A stretch of 45,219 nucleotides of DNA. Origin: an uncultured Collinsella sp. GTDB lineage: Bacteria; Actinomycetota; Coriobacteriia; Coriobacteriales; Coriobacteriaceae. Location: positions 1-45,219 of the forward strand of contig UREM01000015.1 of NCBI GenBank assembly GCA_900546775.1, read 5' to 3'. This document shows, in pieces, positions 21,285-29,921 of the stretch. The translations under genes were made by a program, and so were the position numbers. Numbering within the stretch: position 1 is the first letter of the stretch; each line of letters begins with the position of its first letter. Below the pieces are notes generated by a model. That model saw only the letters and a list, made by a program, of their open reading frames with translations, was not told where the DNA came from and ran no database searches.

Positions 21285-22898
21285 ATGGCCATCATCAACA
21301 AGGGTATGTCCAGGCGTTCGTTCCTCGGCCTCACCGGCAGCGTCGCTGCTGTCGCAGGGCTTGGTCTCACCGGCTGCGGTGGCAGCTCTAGCGACGAGGG
21401 TTCCGCTTCCGGTTCCACCGATTCCGCCAACCGTGGCGGCGGCGTGATCACCGCTGGTTCCGCTTACGCTCCGTCCAGCTTCGATCCCGCCAGCACCGGC
21501 TCCGCTGTGGGCCTGGGTGCTAACTGGCACGTCGTCGAGGGCCTCTACGGCATCGATTACCACGACTACAGCACCTTCAACGAGCTCGCCACCGACGATC
21601 CCAAGTCTGTGGACGACACCACTTTCGAGGTCACCATCCGCAAGGGCGCCAAGTTTTCCGATGGCACCGAGGTCACCGCTGACGATGTCGTTGCCTCCTA
21701 CACCGCTTGCGCCGCTTCCGCTACCTATGCTCCGTTCTTCCAGCCCTTCGAGTCCATCGAGGCCAAGGACGCCAGCACCGTGACGGTCAAGACCAAGGTC
21801 CCCAACTTCTCCCTGCTCAAGGATCGTCTGGCCATCGTCCGCGTTACCCCGGCCACCCAGACCGAGGAGGATCGCGCCAAGCAGCCGATCGGCTCCGGCC
21901 CCTGGATGTACGACTCTATCTCCGATACCGAGATCACCCTGGTTCCCAACCCCGAGTACAACGGTGAGTATGCTGCCGAGGATAAGAAGATCCAGTACAG
22001 CATCCTGACCGACCCCACCGCTCGCGTTACCGCTCAGCAGGAGGGCTCCACGCTCGTTATGGAGCTCGTTACCGCTGACGCCGTCGACCAGCTCGAGAGC
22101 GCCGGCTGCAAGATCGATAACGTTCAGGGTTTCGGCACCCGCTTCATCATGTTCAACGTCGCCAAGGAGCCTTGGAACAACGTCAAGGTCCGTCAGGCTG
22201 TCATGTATGCGCTCGACACCGAGAAGATGGTCAGCAACACCTTCGCCGGCCTTGCCACCGCTGCCAGCTGCTACCTGCCCAAGAGCTTCACCAACTATCA
22301 TGAGGCTTCCACGGTGTACAAGACCGACGCCAAGAAGGCTAAGAAGCTCATCGAGGAGTCTGGCATCACCCCGGGTGCCATCACCCTGCGCACCACCGAC
22401 AACGAGCAGATTAAGGGTATGGCCGCCCAGGTCAAGAACGACCTCGACGCTCTCGGCTTCGATGTCACCATCCAGACCGATACCTCGCCGGCCACCTACG
22501 CTGCCATCGACGGCGGCGAGGCCTACGATATCCTCCTTGCCCCTGGCGATCCTTCCTGCTTCGGCGCCGACCCCGACCTGCTGCTCAACTGGTGGTACGG
22601 CGACAACGTCTGGATGCAGACCCGTTGCCCGTGGAAGGAGTCCGCTGAGTGGCAGAAGCTCCACGGTCTCATGGACGAGGCTCTTGCCGCCGAGGGCGAC
22701 GAGCAGCAGAAGAAGTGGAACGAGTGCTTCGACATCATTGCCGACAATGCCGTTCTGTACCCCGTTGTCCACGTCAAGACCGTCTCCGCTTCCTGGGACG
22801 ATCCGTCCACTGCGCCCAACGGCGAGGCCCTCGATGGCTTCAAGGGCATCGGTACGACGAGCATGTCCTTCAGGGGCGTTGCGACCGTCAAGGCGTAA
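21285..22898 (+). CDS. family 5 solute-binding lipoprotein, proposed sialic acid ABC transporter
   Basis: A 537-residue extracellular binding protein of the peptide/nickel (DppA/OppA) class. It starts with a twin-arginine motif SRRSFLG, a hydrophobic segment and the lipobox LTGC (Cys31), so it is likely exported by Tat and lipid-anchored. A Gly/Ser linker follows. Family features include FEVTIRKGAKFSDGTEVTADDV. The frame continues 5 codons upstream, but ATG 21285 has AGGAGA. It heads a run of transporter, esterase and nan-type genes, so a sugar-acid substrate is inferred; peptide uptake is the alternative. Codon use is strongly biased, like the glycolytic genes, suggesting high expression. 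Confidence 0.8.
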   Translation: MAIINKGMSRRSFLGLTGSVAAVAGLGLTGCGGSSSDEGSASGSTDSANRGGGVITAGSAYAPSSFDPASTGSAVGLGANWHVVEGLYGIDYHDYSTFNELATDDPKSVDDTTFEVTIRKGAKFSDGTEVTADDVVASYTACAASATYAPFFQPFESIEAKDASTVTVKTKVPNFSLLKDRLAIVRVTPATQTEEDRAKQPIGSGPWMYDSISDTEITLVPNPEYNGEYAAEDKKIQYSILTDPTARVTAQQEGSTLVMELVTADAVDQLESAGCKIDNVQGFGTRFIMFNVAKEPWNNVKVRQAVMYALDTEKMVSNTFAGLATAASCYLPKSFTNYHEASTVYKTDAKKAKKLIEESGITPGAITLRTTDNEQIKGMAAQVKNDLDALGFDVTIQTDTSPATYAAIDGGEAYDILLAPGDPSCFGADPDLLLNWWYGDNVWMQTRCPWKESAEWQKLHGLMDEALAAEGDEQQKKWNECFDIIADNAVLYPVVHVKTVSASWDDPSTAPNGEALDGFKGIGTTSMSFRGVATVKA

Positions 22899-22960
22899 GA
22901 CTCGCTTGAGTCTGTATGCAGGATGTCGGTCGTTGGGACCGTATCCTCATAGTTGAAACA

Positions 22961-22994
22961 AAGACCCGGGCGACCTCGATGTCGCTCGGGTCTT
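22961..22994 (+). other. intercistronic hairpin after the binding-protein gene
   Basis: A 14-bp stem with a single G-T pair: AAGACCCGGGCGAC (22961-22974) with GTCGCTCGGGTCTT (22981-22994), loop CTCGAT. No T tract follows. Two smaller hairpins flank it: GACTC/GAGTC at 22899-22912 and ATGAGTA/TACTCAT at 22998-23015. Such stems often stabilise the abundant binding-protein mRNA and reduce expression of the permease genes. Confidence 0.65.
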
Positions 22995-23055
22995 GTAATG
23001 AGTATCCGTACTCATATACCAGTTGGTCCTACCGACAAAAGAAAGGGGAGAGAAC

Positions 23056-24012
23056 GTGAACAACTTGCTACGTTTGATTGGAAGGCGTCTTGTGGCGCTG
23101 CCGATCATGGCATTGGGCGTCACCGTCCTGGTGTTCTTCCTTATGTCGTTCTCCAAGACCGACCCCGCCTACACGGCGTTGGGTGACGGTGCCTCGCCCG
23201 AGGCGGTTGCCGAGTACCATGAGAAGTATGGTCTGGACGACCCCTGGCCTGTGCGCTACGTGCGCTATATGGGCGATTTGATCCATGGCGACATGGGCAC
23301 CTATGGTGCTGCTCGCAACTCCGTTGCCAAGCGCATCTCCACGGCCCTGCCCGTCACGATGCAGCTGACCTTCATCGGCCTTGCCATCGGTGCGGTCGTT
23401 TCGTTTTTACTCGGCGTCATCGCGGCACTGTATCGCGACAAATGGCCGGACCAAGTGATCCGCGTCTTTTCCATCGCCGGCTTGGCAACCCCGTCGTTCT
23501 GGCTTGCCGTTCTGTTGATCCTGCTGTTCTCTTCCTACCTTAAGGTGCTTCCGGCATCGGGTGCTCTGCCTCACTTCACCACGAATCCGGCTGGCTATCT
23601 GGGACGTATGATCATGCCCGCTATCGCCTTGGCATTTCCGCTGACGGGCCAGATGACTCGTATCGTGCGTACCGCCATGGTCGAGGAGCTCGATAAGGAT
23701 TATGTCCGTATGGCTCGCGGCGCCGGCGTTCCCGAGAAGGTCGTCGTCGGCATCAACGTTCTTCGCAATGCGCTGATCACCCCGGTCACCACCCTCGGTC
23801 TTAAGATCGGTTACCTCATGGGCGGCGCCGTCGTCATCGAGGTTATCTTCAACCTCCCCGGCATGGGCACCGCGATTCTGCAGGGCGTTCAGGGCAACGA
23901 GGCGAACCTGGTTCAGGGCGTCGTTATCGTCGTTGCTCTTGCCTTCATCATCATCAACATCGTGGTTGACATGCTCTACCTGCTCATCAACCCGCGCATC
24001 AGGACGGTGTAG
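23056..24012 (+). CDS. ABC transporter permease, DppB type
   Basis: A 318-residue inner-membrane subunit of the peptide/nickel transporter class. It has an N-terminal hydrophobic segment, an extracellular loop with YGLDDPWPVRYVRYMGDLIHGDMG, and about five further membrane segments. The cytoplasmic EAA loop reads DYVRMARGAGVPEKVVVGINVLRNALITP. The start is GTG at 23056 with AAAGGGGAG upstream; an ATG 11 codons earlier has no ribosome site. It follows the binding-protein gene after a hairpin-rich gap of 157 bases and lies 3 bases before the fused subunit. Confidence 0.87.
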   Translation: MNNLLRLIGRRLVALPIMALGVTVLVFFLMSFSKTDPAYTALGDGASPEAVAEYHEKYGLDDPWPVRYVRYMGDLIHGDMGTYGAARNSVAKRISTALPVTMQLTFIGLAIGAVVSFLLGVIAALYRDKWPDQVIRVFSIAGLATPSFWLAVLLILLFSSYLKVLPASGALPHFTTNPAGYLGRMIMPAIALAFPLTGQMTRIVRTAMVEELDKDYVRMARGAGVPEKVVVGINVLRNALITPVTTLGLKIGYLMGGAVVIEVIFNLPGMGTAILQGVQGNEANLVQGVVIVVALAFIIINIVVDMLYLLINPRIRTV

Positions 24013-24015
24013 ATT

Positions 24016-26031
24016 ATGGTAAAGATTCGAGAGAAGCAAACCGAGCAGCTCGAGAAGGCTGCCTCCAAGGGGCTCAAGCTCGGTGGCTGGAAGAAGATGA
24101 CGCTGTCTTCTAAGATTGCCGCCGTCGTGTTGGTGCTGGTCGCCCTGACTGCGATTCTGGCGCCCCTTCTTGCCCCCTATAGCCCGGTCGAGATTTTTAC
24201 GGCTCGCCAGGCTCCCGGCAACGGATTTATCTTCGGTACCGACGATAAGGGTCGCGACATTCTGTCGCGCATGCTCTACGGTGGTCGTTACTCGCTGATT
24301 ATCGGCTTTGGCGCCACTGCCATGGCTCTGGTCTGCGGCTCGGTCGTGGGCGCCCTTGCGGCGGTTTCGCGCAAGGCCGTTTCCGAGACGATCATGCGTA
24401 TCCTGGACATCATCATGTCCATCCCGGGCATCGCCCTCGCGGCCGTCTTCGTCTCCATCCTGGGCAACTCCGTGCCGTCGATCATCTTCGCCATCGGCTT
24501 TATGTACACTCCGCAGATTGCCCGTATCGTGCGCGCCAACATCGTGTCCGAGTACGGCGAGGACTATGTCCGCGCGGTCATCGTTTCCGGCGCCAAGGCT
24601 CCGTGGATTTTGATCAAGCATGTTCTGCGTAACTGCATCGCCCCGATCATGGTCTTCACCGTTACCCTGGTCGCCGACGCCATCATCTTCGAGGCCTCGC
24701 TGACCTTCATCGGCGCTGGTATCCAGGAGCCCACCGCTACCTGGGGCAACATCCTCGCCGACGCCCGCGGCGGCGTGCTCGCCGGCCGTTGGTGGCAGGC
24801 GCTGTTCCCGGGCCTGGCCATCATGATCACCTGCCTGGCGCTCAACATCCTCTCCGAGGGCATTACCGACGCCATGGCCGCTGCTCCCTCCGCCGCCCTG
24901 GATCCGACCGATTCCTCCAAGCGTCGCGAGGCCGACCTGCTGGTCTCCGACCCCGTTCGCGCCTACAAGGAGCAGGCCCAGTCCCTCTCCGCTCGCCTTG
25001 GCGCCCTGCGCGATGTCGAGCTCAAGCGTGACGATCGCCATGTGCCCGACGAGTCTGTCGAACCGATTCTCTCGGTCCGTGACTTCTGCATTCAGTTTGA
25101 GCATCACGGCGATATCAACGTCGTCGACCATGTCAACTTTGACGTCCGTCCTGGTCAGACCATGGGCCTGGTGGGCGAGTCCGGTTGCGGTAAGTCCATC
25201 ACCACGCTGGCCATCATGGGCCTGACCGACGATGACGAGCACCTTTCCGGCGAGGTCCTTTGGGAGGGCCGCGACCTGCTCAAGATGAGCAAGAAGGAGT
25301 GGTTCGGCCTGCGCGGTACCGATATCGCTATGGTCTATCAGGACGCCCTGTCCTCGCTCAACCCCTCCATGCTCATCTCTGCCCAGATGAAGCAGCTCAC
25401 CAAGCGCGGCGGCACCCGCAGCGCCGAGGAACTCCTGGAGCTCGTGGGCCTCGACCCCAAGCGTACGCTCGAGAGCTACCCGCATGAGCTTTCCGGTGGC
25501 CAGCGTCAGCGTGTCCTGATCGCTATGGCCCTTACCCGCGACCCCAAGCTGGTCATCTGCGACGAGCCCACGACCGCTCTGGACGTTACCGTCCAGAAGC
25601 AGGTCATCAAGCTGCTCAACGACCTTCAGGCCAAGCTCGGCTTTGCCATGATCTTCGTCTCGCATGACTTGGCGCTGGTCGCCGAGGTCGCCCATAACAT
25701 CACGGTTATGTACGCCGGTCAGGTTATCGAGCAGGCGCCCACCAAGGAGCTGCTCACTAACCCGATCCACGAGTACACCCGCGGTCTTCTGGGCTCCGTT
25801 CTGTCCATCGAGAGCGGTTCGGGCCGTCTGCACCAGGTGCCCGGCGCCGTTCCGAGCCCGCGCGATTTCCCCAAGGGCGATCGCTTCGCGCCCCGCTCGA
25901 GCCATCCGCGCATTGGCCTGGACACCCGTCCGGTCTTCAAGCGCGTGCCCGGCACCGAGCACTTCTATTCCGAGCTCCCCGACGAGGTGCTCAAGGCAAA
26001 TGGTTTGACCCCTCACGCGGAGGTGATGTAG
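24016..26031 (+). CDS. fused ABC permease (DppC type) and ATPase (DppD type)
   Basis: A 671-residue fusion. Residues 1-300 are a DppC-like permease with about six membrane segments and the EAA loop (YVRAVIVSGAKAPWILIKHVLRN). A charged linker (about 300-340) leads to a full ATPase: Walker A GLVGESGCGKS (about 385-395), signature LSGGQRQR, Walker B LVICDEPT and the SHD switch His. The C-terminal extension reads GDRFAPRSS where OppD relatives have a four-Cys cluster; all four Cys are gone. Fused permease-ATPases of this order are known in actinobacterial sugar-acid and peptide systems, including, as I recall, the SiaEFGI sialic acid transporter of Corynebacterium. The ribosome site is weak, so coupling to the upstream gene is likely. 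Confidence 0.9.
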   Translation: MVKIREKQTEQLEKAASKGLKLGGWKKMTLSSKIAAVVLVLVALTAILAPLLAPYSPVEIFTARQAPGNGFIFGTDDKGRDILSRMLYGGRYSLIIGFGATAMALVCGSVVGALAAVSRKAVSETIMRILDIIMSIPGIALAAVFVSILGNSVPSIIFAIGFMYTPQIARIVRANIVSEYGEDYVRAVIVSGAKAPWILIKHVLRNCIAPIMVFTVTLVADAIIFEASLTFIGAGIQEPTATWGNILADARGGVLAGRWWQALFPGLAIMITCLALNILSEGITDAMAAAPSAALDPTDSSKRREADLLVSDPVRAYKEQAQSLSARLGALRDVELKRDDRHVPDESVEPILSVRDFCIQFEHHGDINVVDHVNFDVRPGQTMGLVGESGCGKSITTLAIMGLTDDDEHLSGEVLWEGRDLLKMSKKEWFGLRGTDIAMVYQDALSSLNPSMLISAQMKQLTKRGGTRSAEELLELVGLDPKRTLESYPHELSGGQRQRVLIAMALTRDPKLVICDEPTTALDVTVQKQVIKLLNDLQAKLGFAMIFVSHDLALVAEVAHNITVMYAGQVIEQAPTKELLTNPIHEYTRGLLGSVLSIESGSGRLHQVPGAVPSPRDFPKGDRFAPRSSHPRIGLDTRPVFKRVPGTEHFYSELPDEVLKANGLTPHAEVM

Positions 26032-26859
26032 ATGAGCGAGACCGCAGTCAACGGCGTCGAGCCGATCATCTTCCTTGATGACGTCCACGTCACCTTTAGG
26101 ACCCGTACCGGCTCGATTCTGCACCCCAACCTGGTTCACGCCGTCCAGGGTGTAACGATTAGGCTCATGCCCGGTCAGACGATCGGCATCGTCGGCGAGT
26201 CCGGTTGCGGTAAGTCCACCACCGCCAACGTCATGTGCGGCCTGCAGGCCCCCACGAGCGGCAAGGTCTACTTTAAGGGCAAGGACGTAACCAAGCGTAC
26301 CGCCGAGGACCGTCGCCACATGGGCCGTGTCATCTCGGTCGTGTTCCAGAATCCGGCTACGGCGCTCAATCCCCGCATGGTCGTTCGCGAGCAGCTGCTC
26401 GACCCCATGCGCGTCCACAACCTGGGTACCGAGGCCGAGCAGGAGAAGCGCGTCAAGGAGCTCCTGGAGCTCACCGGTCTGCCCAGCTCCGCCGCCGAGG
26501 TTCTTCCCGGCCAGCTTTCGGGCGGCCAGCGCCAGCGCGTCGCAATTGCCCGTGCCCTGTCGTTGAACCCCGATGCCATCATCGCCGACGAGCCCACCTC
26601 GGCTCTGGACGTTTCGGTCCGCGCGCAGATTCTGAACCTGCTGACCGACCTTAAGAAGGAGCTCGGCCTGGCCATGGTGTTCATCAGCCATGACATCCAG
26701 ACGGTCCGCTATATCTCTGACGACATCATCGTTATGAATGGCGGCAAGATCGTCGAGCAGGGCGAGGCCAAGCAGGTCTTCCAGCACCCTCAGGACCCCT
26801 ACACCAAGATGCTGCTCGGTGCTGCGCCGTCGCTGCTGCATCCCAAGCTCGGCGAGTAG
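26032..26859 (+). CDS. ABC transporter ATPase, DppF type, short
   Basis: A 275-residue ATP-binding subunit that would pair with the ATPase half of the upstream fusion. Walker A GIVGESGCGKST is at about residues 52-63, followed by the Q-loop FQNP, the signature LSGGQRQR (about 162-169), Walker B IIADEPT and the switch SHD. It ends soon after the ATPase core and lacks the C-terminal peptide-transporter extension with its cysteines, so it is shorter than OppF (342 residues here). The ATG directly follows the stop of the fusion gene (TAGATG). Confidence 0.88.
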   Translation: MSETAVNGVEPIIFLDDVHVTFRTRTGSILHPNLVHAVQGVTIRLMPGQTIGIVGESGCGKSTTANVMCGLQAPTSGKVYFKGKDVTKRTAEDRRHMGRVISVVFQNPATALNPRMVVREQLLDPMRVHNLGTEAEQEKRVKELLELTGLPSSAAEVLPGQLSGGQRQRVAIARALSLNPDAIIADEPTSALDVSVRAQILNLLTDLKKELGLAMVFISHDIQTVRYISDDIIVMNGGKIVEQGEAKQVFQHPQDPYTKMLLGAAPSLLHPKLGE

Positions 26860-26875
26860 CCTCGCTTTCCCTCCC

Positions 26876-26903
26876 GTGCGCCCGGTTCCCTTGTCGGGCG
26901 CAC
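26876..26903 (+). other. intercistronic hairpin, transporter/esterase junction
   Basis: GTGCGCCCG (26876-26884) and CGGGCGCAC (26895-26903) form a perfect 9-bp stem with a 10-base loop in the 80-base gap. No T run follows, so it looks like a processing or stability element, or a weak terminator. Confidence 0.6.
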
Positions 26904-26939
26904 CTCCGTTGCGATTTCGAAAGGTTGGGTTCACGAGCC

Positions 26940-27917
26940 ATGCCAAGTGCTCAGGAGCTACAACAGCAATTTGGTGGGTATCGGGGCGCCATGCCCCGTC
27001 CATCAGATTTCGATCTCTTTTGGAAGGACCGCATGGCCGAGGCCGACGCCGTCGGGCTTGACTATGCGATCGAGACGGCATCGGTCACCGATGCCGTGAC
27101 CTGCCAGCTTTTCGACCTCTGGTATACCGGCATGTGTGGCGCTCGCCTGCATGCCAAGTACCTTAAACCCGTCTCGGACGAGCCCGTGCCATTGGTACTT
27201 CAGTTCCATGGGTATCCGGGTGCAAGCCGCAGCTGGTTTGAGCAGGCGTCGTTTGCGGGCATGGGCATGGCACTCATCGCCCTCGACTGCCCCGGCCAAG
27301 GAGGTCCCTCCGAGGACATTGGTGGATTTGAGGGCACAACGGTCGCGGGCCATATCGTCGCCGGTATCGACGGCGATCCGGCCAACCTCTACTATGTCCG
27401 CTTGCACCAAGATATTCGCATCCTGTGCCGCATCGTTCGCGAGCTCGAGGGCATCGATCTTGCCCGTGTGTTTGTGAACGGCGCGTCGCAGGGCGGCGGT
27501 TTGGGCATTGCGACCTGTGCACTTAACAGCGAGCTTATCAATCGCGCCGCCATCCTCTATCCCTTCCTGTCGGATTTCCGCCTGGTCTGGGATTTGGATG
27601 CCGACGACATTGCCTACGAGGGCCTGCGCTATTGGTCTCGCTGGTTTGACGAGGACTCGACTCGTATCGACGAAGCCTATGCCAAGCTGGCGTACTTCGA
27701 TTCTAAGAACTTTGCCCCTATGGTCAAATGCCCCGTGCTGTTTGGCACCGGCACAGCCGATACCGTCTGTCCGCCAGCGACGCAGTTTGCGGTCTATAAC
27801 AACCTGACCTGTGAAAAGCGTCATGAGTTCTTTGAAGGCTTTGGCCACGAGGAGATTCAGGATTTTGACGATCTGATCATTCCGTTTTTCTGCAAGGGAG
27901 GGGAGGCTCATGTCTAA
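26940..27917 (+). CDS. CE7-type acetyl esterase (cephalosporin-C/acetyl-xylan deacetylase family)
   Basis: A 325-residue cytoplasmic alpha/beta hydrolase of the AXE1/CE7 family, which removes acetyl groups from sugars and related compounds. The nucleophile Ser183 is in GASQGGG, the acid is probably Asp274 (GTADTV) and the base His303 is in GHEE. The oxyanion motif reads PGQGG where most CE7 enzymes have RGQ. There is no signal peptide, so it acts after import. Between a transporter and nan-type genes, de-O-acetylation of imported sialic acid is a reasonable inference but not shown. ATG 26940 is preferred; AAAGG lies 15 bases upstream and an in-frame TTG at 26925 is possible. Confidence 0.85.
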   Translation: MPSAQELQQQFGGYRGAMPRPSDFDLFWKDRMAEADAVGLDYAIETASVTDAVTCQLFDLWYTGMCGARLHAKYLKPVSDEPVPLVLQFHGYPGASRSWFEQASFAGMGMALIALDCPGQGGPSEDIGGFEGTTVAGHIVAGIDGDPANLYYVRLHQDIRILCRIVRELEGIDLARVFVNGASQGGGLGIATCALNSELINRAAILYPFLSDFRLVWDLDADDIAYEGLRYWSRWFDEDSTRIDEAYAKLAYFDSKNFAPMVKCPVLFGTGTADTVCPPATQFAVYNNLTCEKRHEFFEGFGHEEIQDFDDLIIPFFCKGGEAHV

Positions 27918-28761
27918 GTGCGAGAGCAATGTCAATGAGCTGATTGTCTCCGACCTTGTGGGGATTCCCGGAACGGTCTCGTCAAGGCTCGCTGATTTCC
28001 GGGATTGGCGCGGTGATGCTTCTGCGGATGTTTCCGAATTAGAGATAGCCGCTTCGGACCTTGAGGTTTGCGGGCCGAGTATTACGGCGATCGATTTCGC
28101 CAATCCGTATGCCCGCTACTCCGAGGTTTCCTTTGAGCTTGGTGGCGATGTGGTCCACGCACGTTTGATCGAGCCTGCCGGTCGCGCCCGAGCATCCGAG
28201 CTTGTGCCGCTATGTCTGATGTTTCACGACATCGACCGACCCGTGCGGGGATGGCATCACATGACGAGGTTTGCGGCCATGGGATATGCCGTGCTTGCGC
28301 TGGACGATGAGGCGATTGGATCCAGCGAGCTGCAGCAGGGGATTGCCTCTGCTGCTTTTGTCAAGCGCGTCCGTTGGGGTTGCGCGATGGCGAAGGTGGC
28401 GCGCAATCTTGATGGCGTGGACCCCGACCGCATCTTTGAATGGGGCGAGGGCCTTGGCGGCGGAGTCGCGCTGGCGGTTTCTGCTCTGGACGAGCGGGGC
28501 CTCGCCTGCACGGCGGTTGCCAATCCAATTCCCGGTGGCCTCGAGGCGTTGTCGTCTCGGGTGCGTGGATCGGTGCTCATGGGCACATCGCTCATGGATG
28601 CCGTGAGTGATCCCAAGGGCCAGTTTGCCGTATTCAACGGTCTTGAGTGTGACCGGAGGCATATCATCTATGCCAAATACGCTCATGAGCGCATCAACGC
28701 GTTCGAAAACGAAGTCATTGACTTTTTTAACCAAACGTTCTACCCGTGTTCTTTGGCCTAG
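27910..28761 (+). CDS. CE7-like hydrolase paralogue without catalytic Ser
   Basis: A 283-residue protein that aligns with the esterase just upstream. Shared blocks include QFAVYNNLTC/QFAVFNGLEC and PVLFGT/SVLMGT. The nucleophile elbow GASQGGG is GEGLGGG here, so the catalytic Ser is Gly181. The acid (Asp230 in LMDAV) and base (His259 in AHERI) positions remain, and the PGQGG oxyanion motif is lost (EAIGS). The gene is intact, starts with ATG after GGGAGG and overlaps its sister by 8 bases. An inactive partner, regulator or binding subunit is possible; hydrolase activity is doubtful. Weaker codon bias than its neighbours fits relaxed or changed selection. Confidence 0.75.
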   Translation: MSKCESNVNELIVSDLVGIPGTVSSRLADFRDWRGDASADVSELEIAASDLEVCGPSITAIDFANPYARYSEVSFELGGDVVHARLIEPAGRARASELVPLCLMFHDIDRPVRGWHHMTRFAAMGYAVLALDDEAIGSSELQQGIASAAFVKRVRWGCAMAKVARNLDGVDPDRIFEWGEGLGGGVALAVSALDERGLACTAVANPIPGGLEALSSRVRGSVLMGTSLMDAVSDPKGQFAVFNGLECDRRHIIYAKYAHERINAFENEVIDFFNQTFYPCSLA

Positions 28762-28829
28762 ACGGCCTGGACACTGCCAACAAGAGTGGGTGGCATAGGG
28801 CCGCCCGCCAGACAACTAAGGAGATTCTT

Positions 28830-29750
28830 GTGGCAACTCAGAAATTCACCGGCGTTATCCCTCCCGTCGTTGTTCCCGATACCGAAGACCACCAGCTCGA
28901 CGTTGCCTCCTTTGAGCGCAGCATCAACCGCATGATCGATGCCGGCGTCGATGGCCTGTTCTTCCTGGGCTCTTCGGGCGAGGTCGTTTTCTCCACCGAT
29001 GAGCGTCGTCGCCAGATCATCGCCGAGGCCGTTCGTATCGTCGACCACCGCGTGCCCGTCCTGGTCGGCATCATCGATACCGAGACCGAGCGCATGATCG
29101 AGCACGGTAAGGTCGCTCAGGAGCTGGGCGCCGATGCGCTTGTCGCCACCTGCCCGTTCTATGCCCTGCAGGGCATGACCGAGGTCGAGGAGCACTTCCG
29201 CATCCTGCACGAGGAGCTCGACCTGCCCATCTTTGCCTATGACATTCCCGTCTGCGTTCACACCAAGCTCCCCTGGAAGCTCCTTGCCAAGCTCGGCGCC
29301 GAGGGCGTCCTTGCTGGCGTCAAGGATTCCTCGGGTGATGACATCTCGTTCCGCTATCTCGTTCAGGAGAACGAGAAGAACGGCCATCCGATGAGCATCC
29401 TCACCGGTCACGAGGTTGTTGTCGACGGCGCTTACCTCGGTGGCGCCGACGGTTCTGTCCCGGGCCTTGCCAACGTTGAGCCCGAGGGCTACGTGCGCCA
29501 GTGGAAGGCCGCTCAGGCCGGCGACTGGGCTACCGTCAAGGCCGAGCAGGATCGCCTCAATGAGATTTCGCACATCTGGGACGTCACCTCGGGCGTCCAG
29601 GGCTATGCCGGTGGCGTCGGCGCCTTCAAGACCGCTATGAACCTCATGGGCATCTTCGACAGCCCGACCATGCCGCGCCCGGTGAAGGCCATGACCGGCG
29701 AGAACGTCGAGGCGATTAGGAAGGTCCTTCAGGACAACGGTCTCCTGTAA
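28830..29750 (+). CDS. nanA: N-acetylneuraminate lyase-like aldolase (DHDPS/NAL family)
   Basis: A 306-residue (beta/alpha)8 class I aldolase. The pyruvate-binding GSSGE is at about residues 47-51, the catalytic Tyr in AYDIP (about 138), and the Schiff-base Lys in AGVKDSS (about 165). The family includes N-acetylneuraminate lyase (sialic acid to ManNAc and pyruvate) and dihydrodipicolinate synthase. Sequence alone does not decide between them; the nearby NanE and ROK kinase favour the lyase. The start is GTG at 28830 with AAGGAG six bases before it; the frame stays open further upstream without a ribosome site. Codon bias is strong. Confidence 0.78.
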   Translation: MATQKFTGVIPPVVVPDTEDHQLDVASFERSINRMIDAGVDGLFFLGSSGEVVFSTDERRRQIIAEAVRIVDHRVPVLVGIIDTETERMIEHGKVAQELGADALVATCPFYALQGMTEVEEHFRILHEELDLPIFAYDIPVCVHTKLPWKLLAKLGAEGVLAGVKDSSGDDISFRYLVQENEKNGHPMSILTGHEVVVDGAYLGGADGSVPGLANVEPEGYVRQWKAAQAGDWATVKAEQDRLNEISHIWDVTSGVQGYAGGVGAFKTAMNLMGIFDSPTMPRPVKAMTGENVEAIRKVLQDNGLL

Positions 29751-29779
29751 AGCTTCCCAGGCACCCGACCTCGCCGTTC

Positions 29780-29821
29780 AACCGTGTGGCCATGACCCAT
29801 TAGGTCAATGGCCACACGGTT
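29780..29821 (+). terminator. long hairpin after the lyase gene
   Basis: AACCGTGTGGCCAT (29780-29793) pairs perfectly over 14 bp with ATGGCCACACGGTT (29808-29821); inner GAC/GTC can extend it. Only a short TT follows. It lies in the 171-base gap before the ROK kinase gene and may act as a terminator, a partial terminator or an RNA-stability element. No clear promoter was found after it. Confidence 0.6.
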
Positions 29822-29921
29822 TCTCGGCGATCTCGGACACCTGGAAAACCTTTACTGCGCTGTGACGGCTAGCCTGACGGCGCATTTCCTGTAGTTGTTT
29901 TTATCTCCGAAGGAGAGCGAC

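Noticed and set aside
23407..27081. Open frame of 1,224 codons on the minus strand
   Set aside because: It is the mirror of the transporter genes, whose strong C-ending codon bias removes stop codons from the opposite strand. The peptide is low-complexity and has no recognisable motif, while the plus strand has clear ABC motifs.
28830..29750. Assignment of the lyase as the housekeeping dapA
   Set aside because: Possible by family, but no lysine-pathway genes are nearby, while NanE and a ROK kinase are; kept as an alternative rather than the main call.
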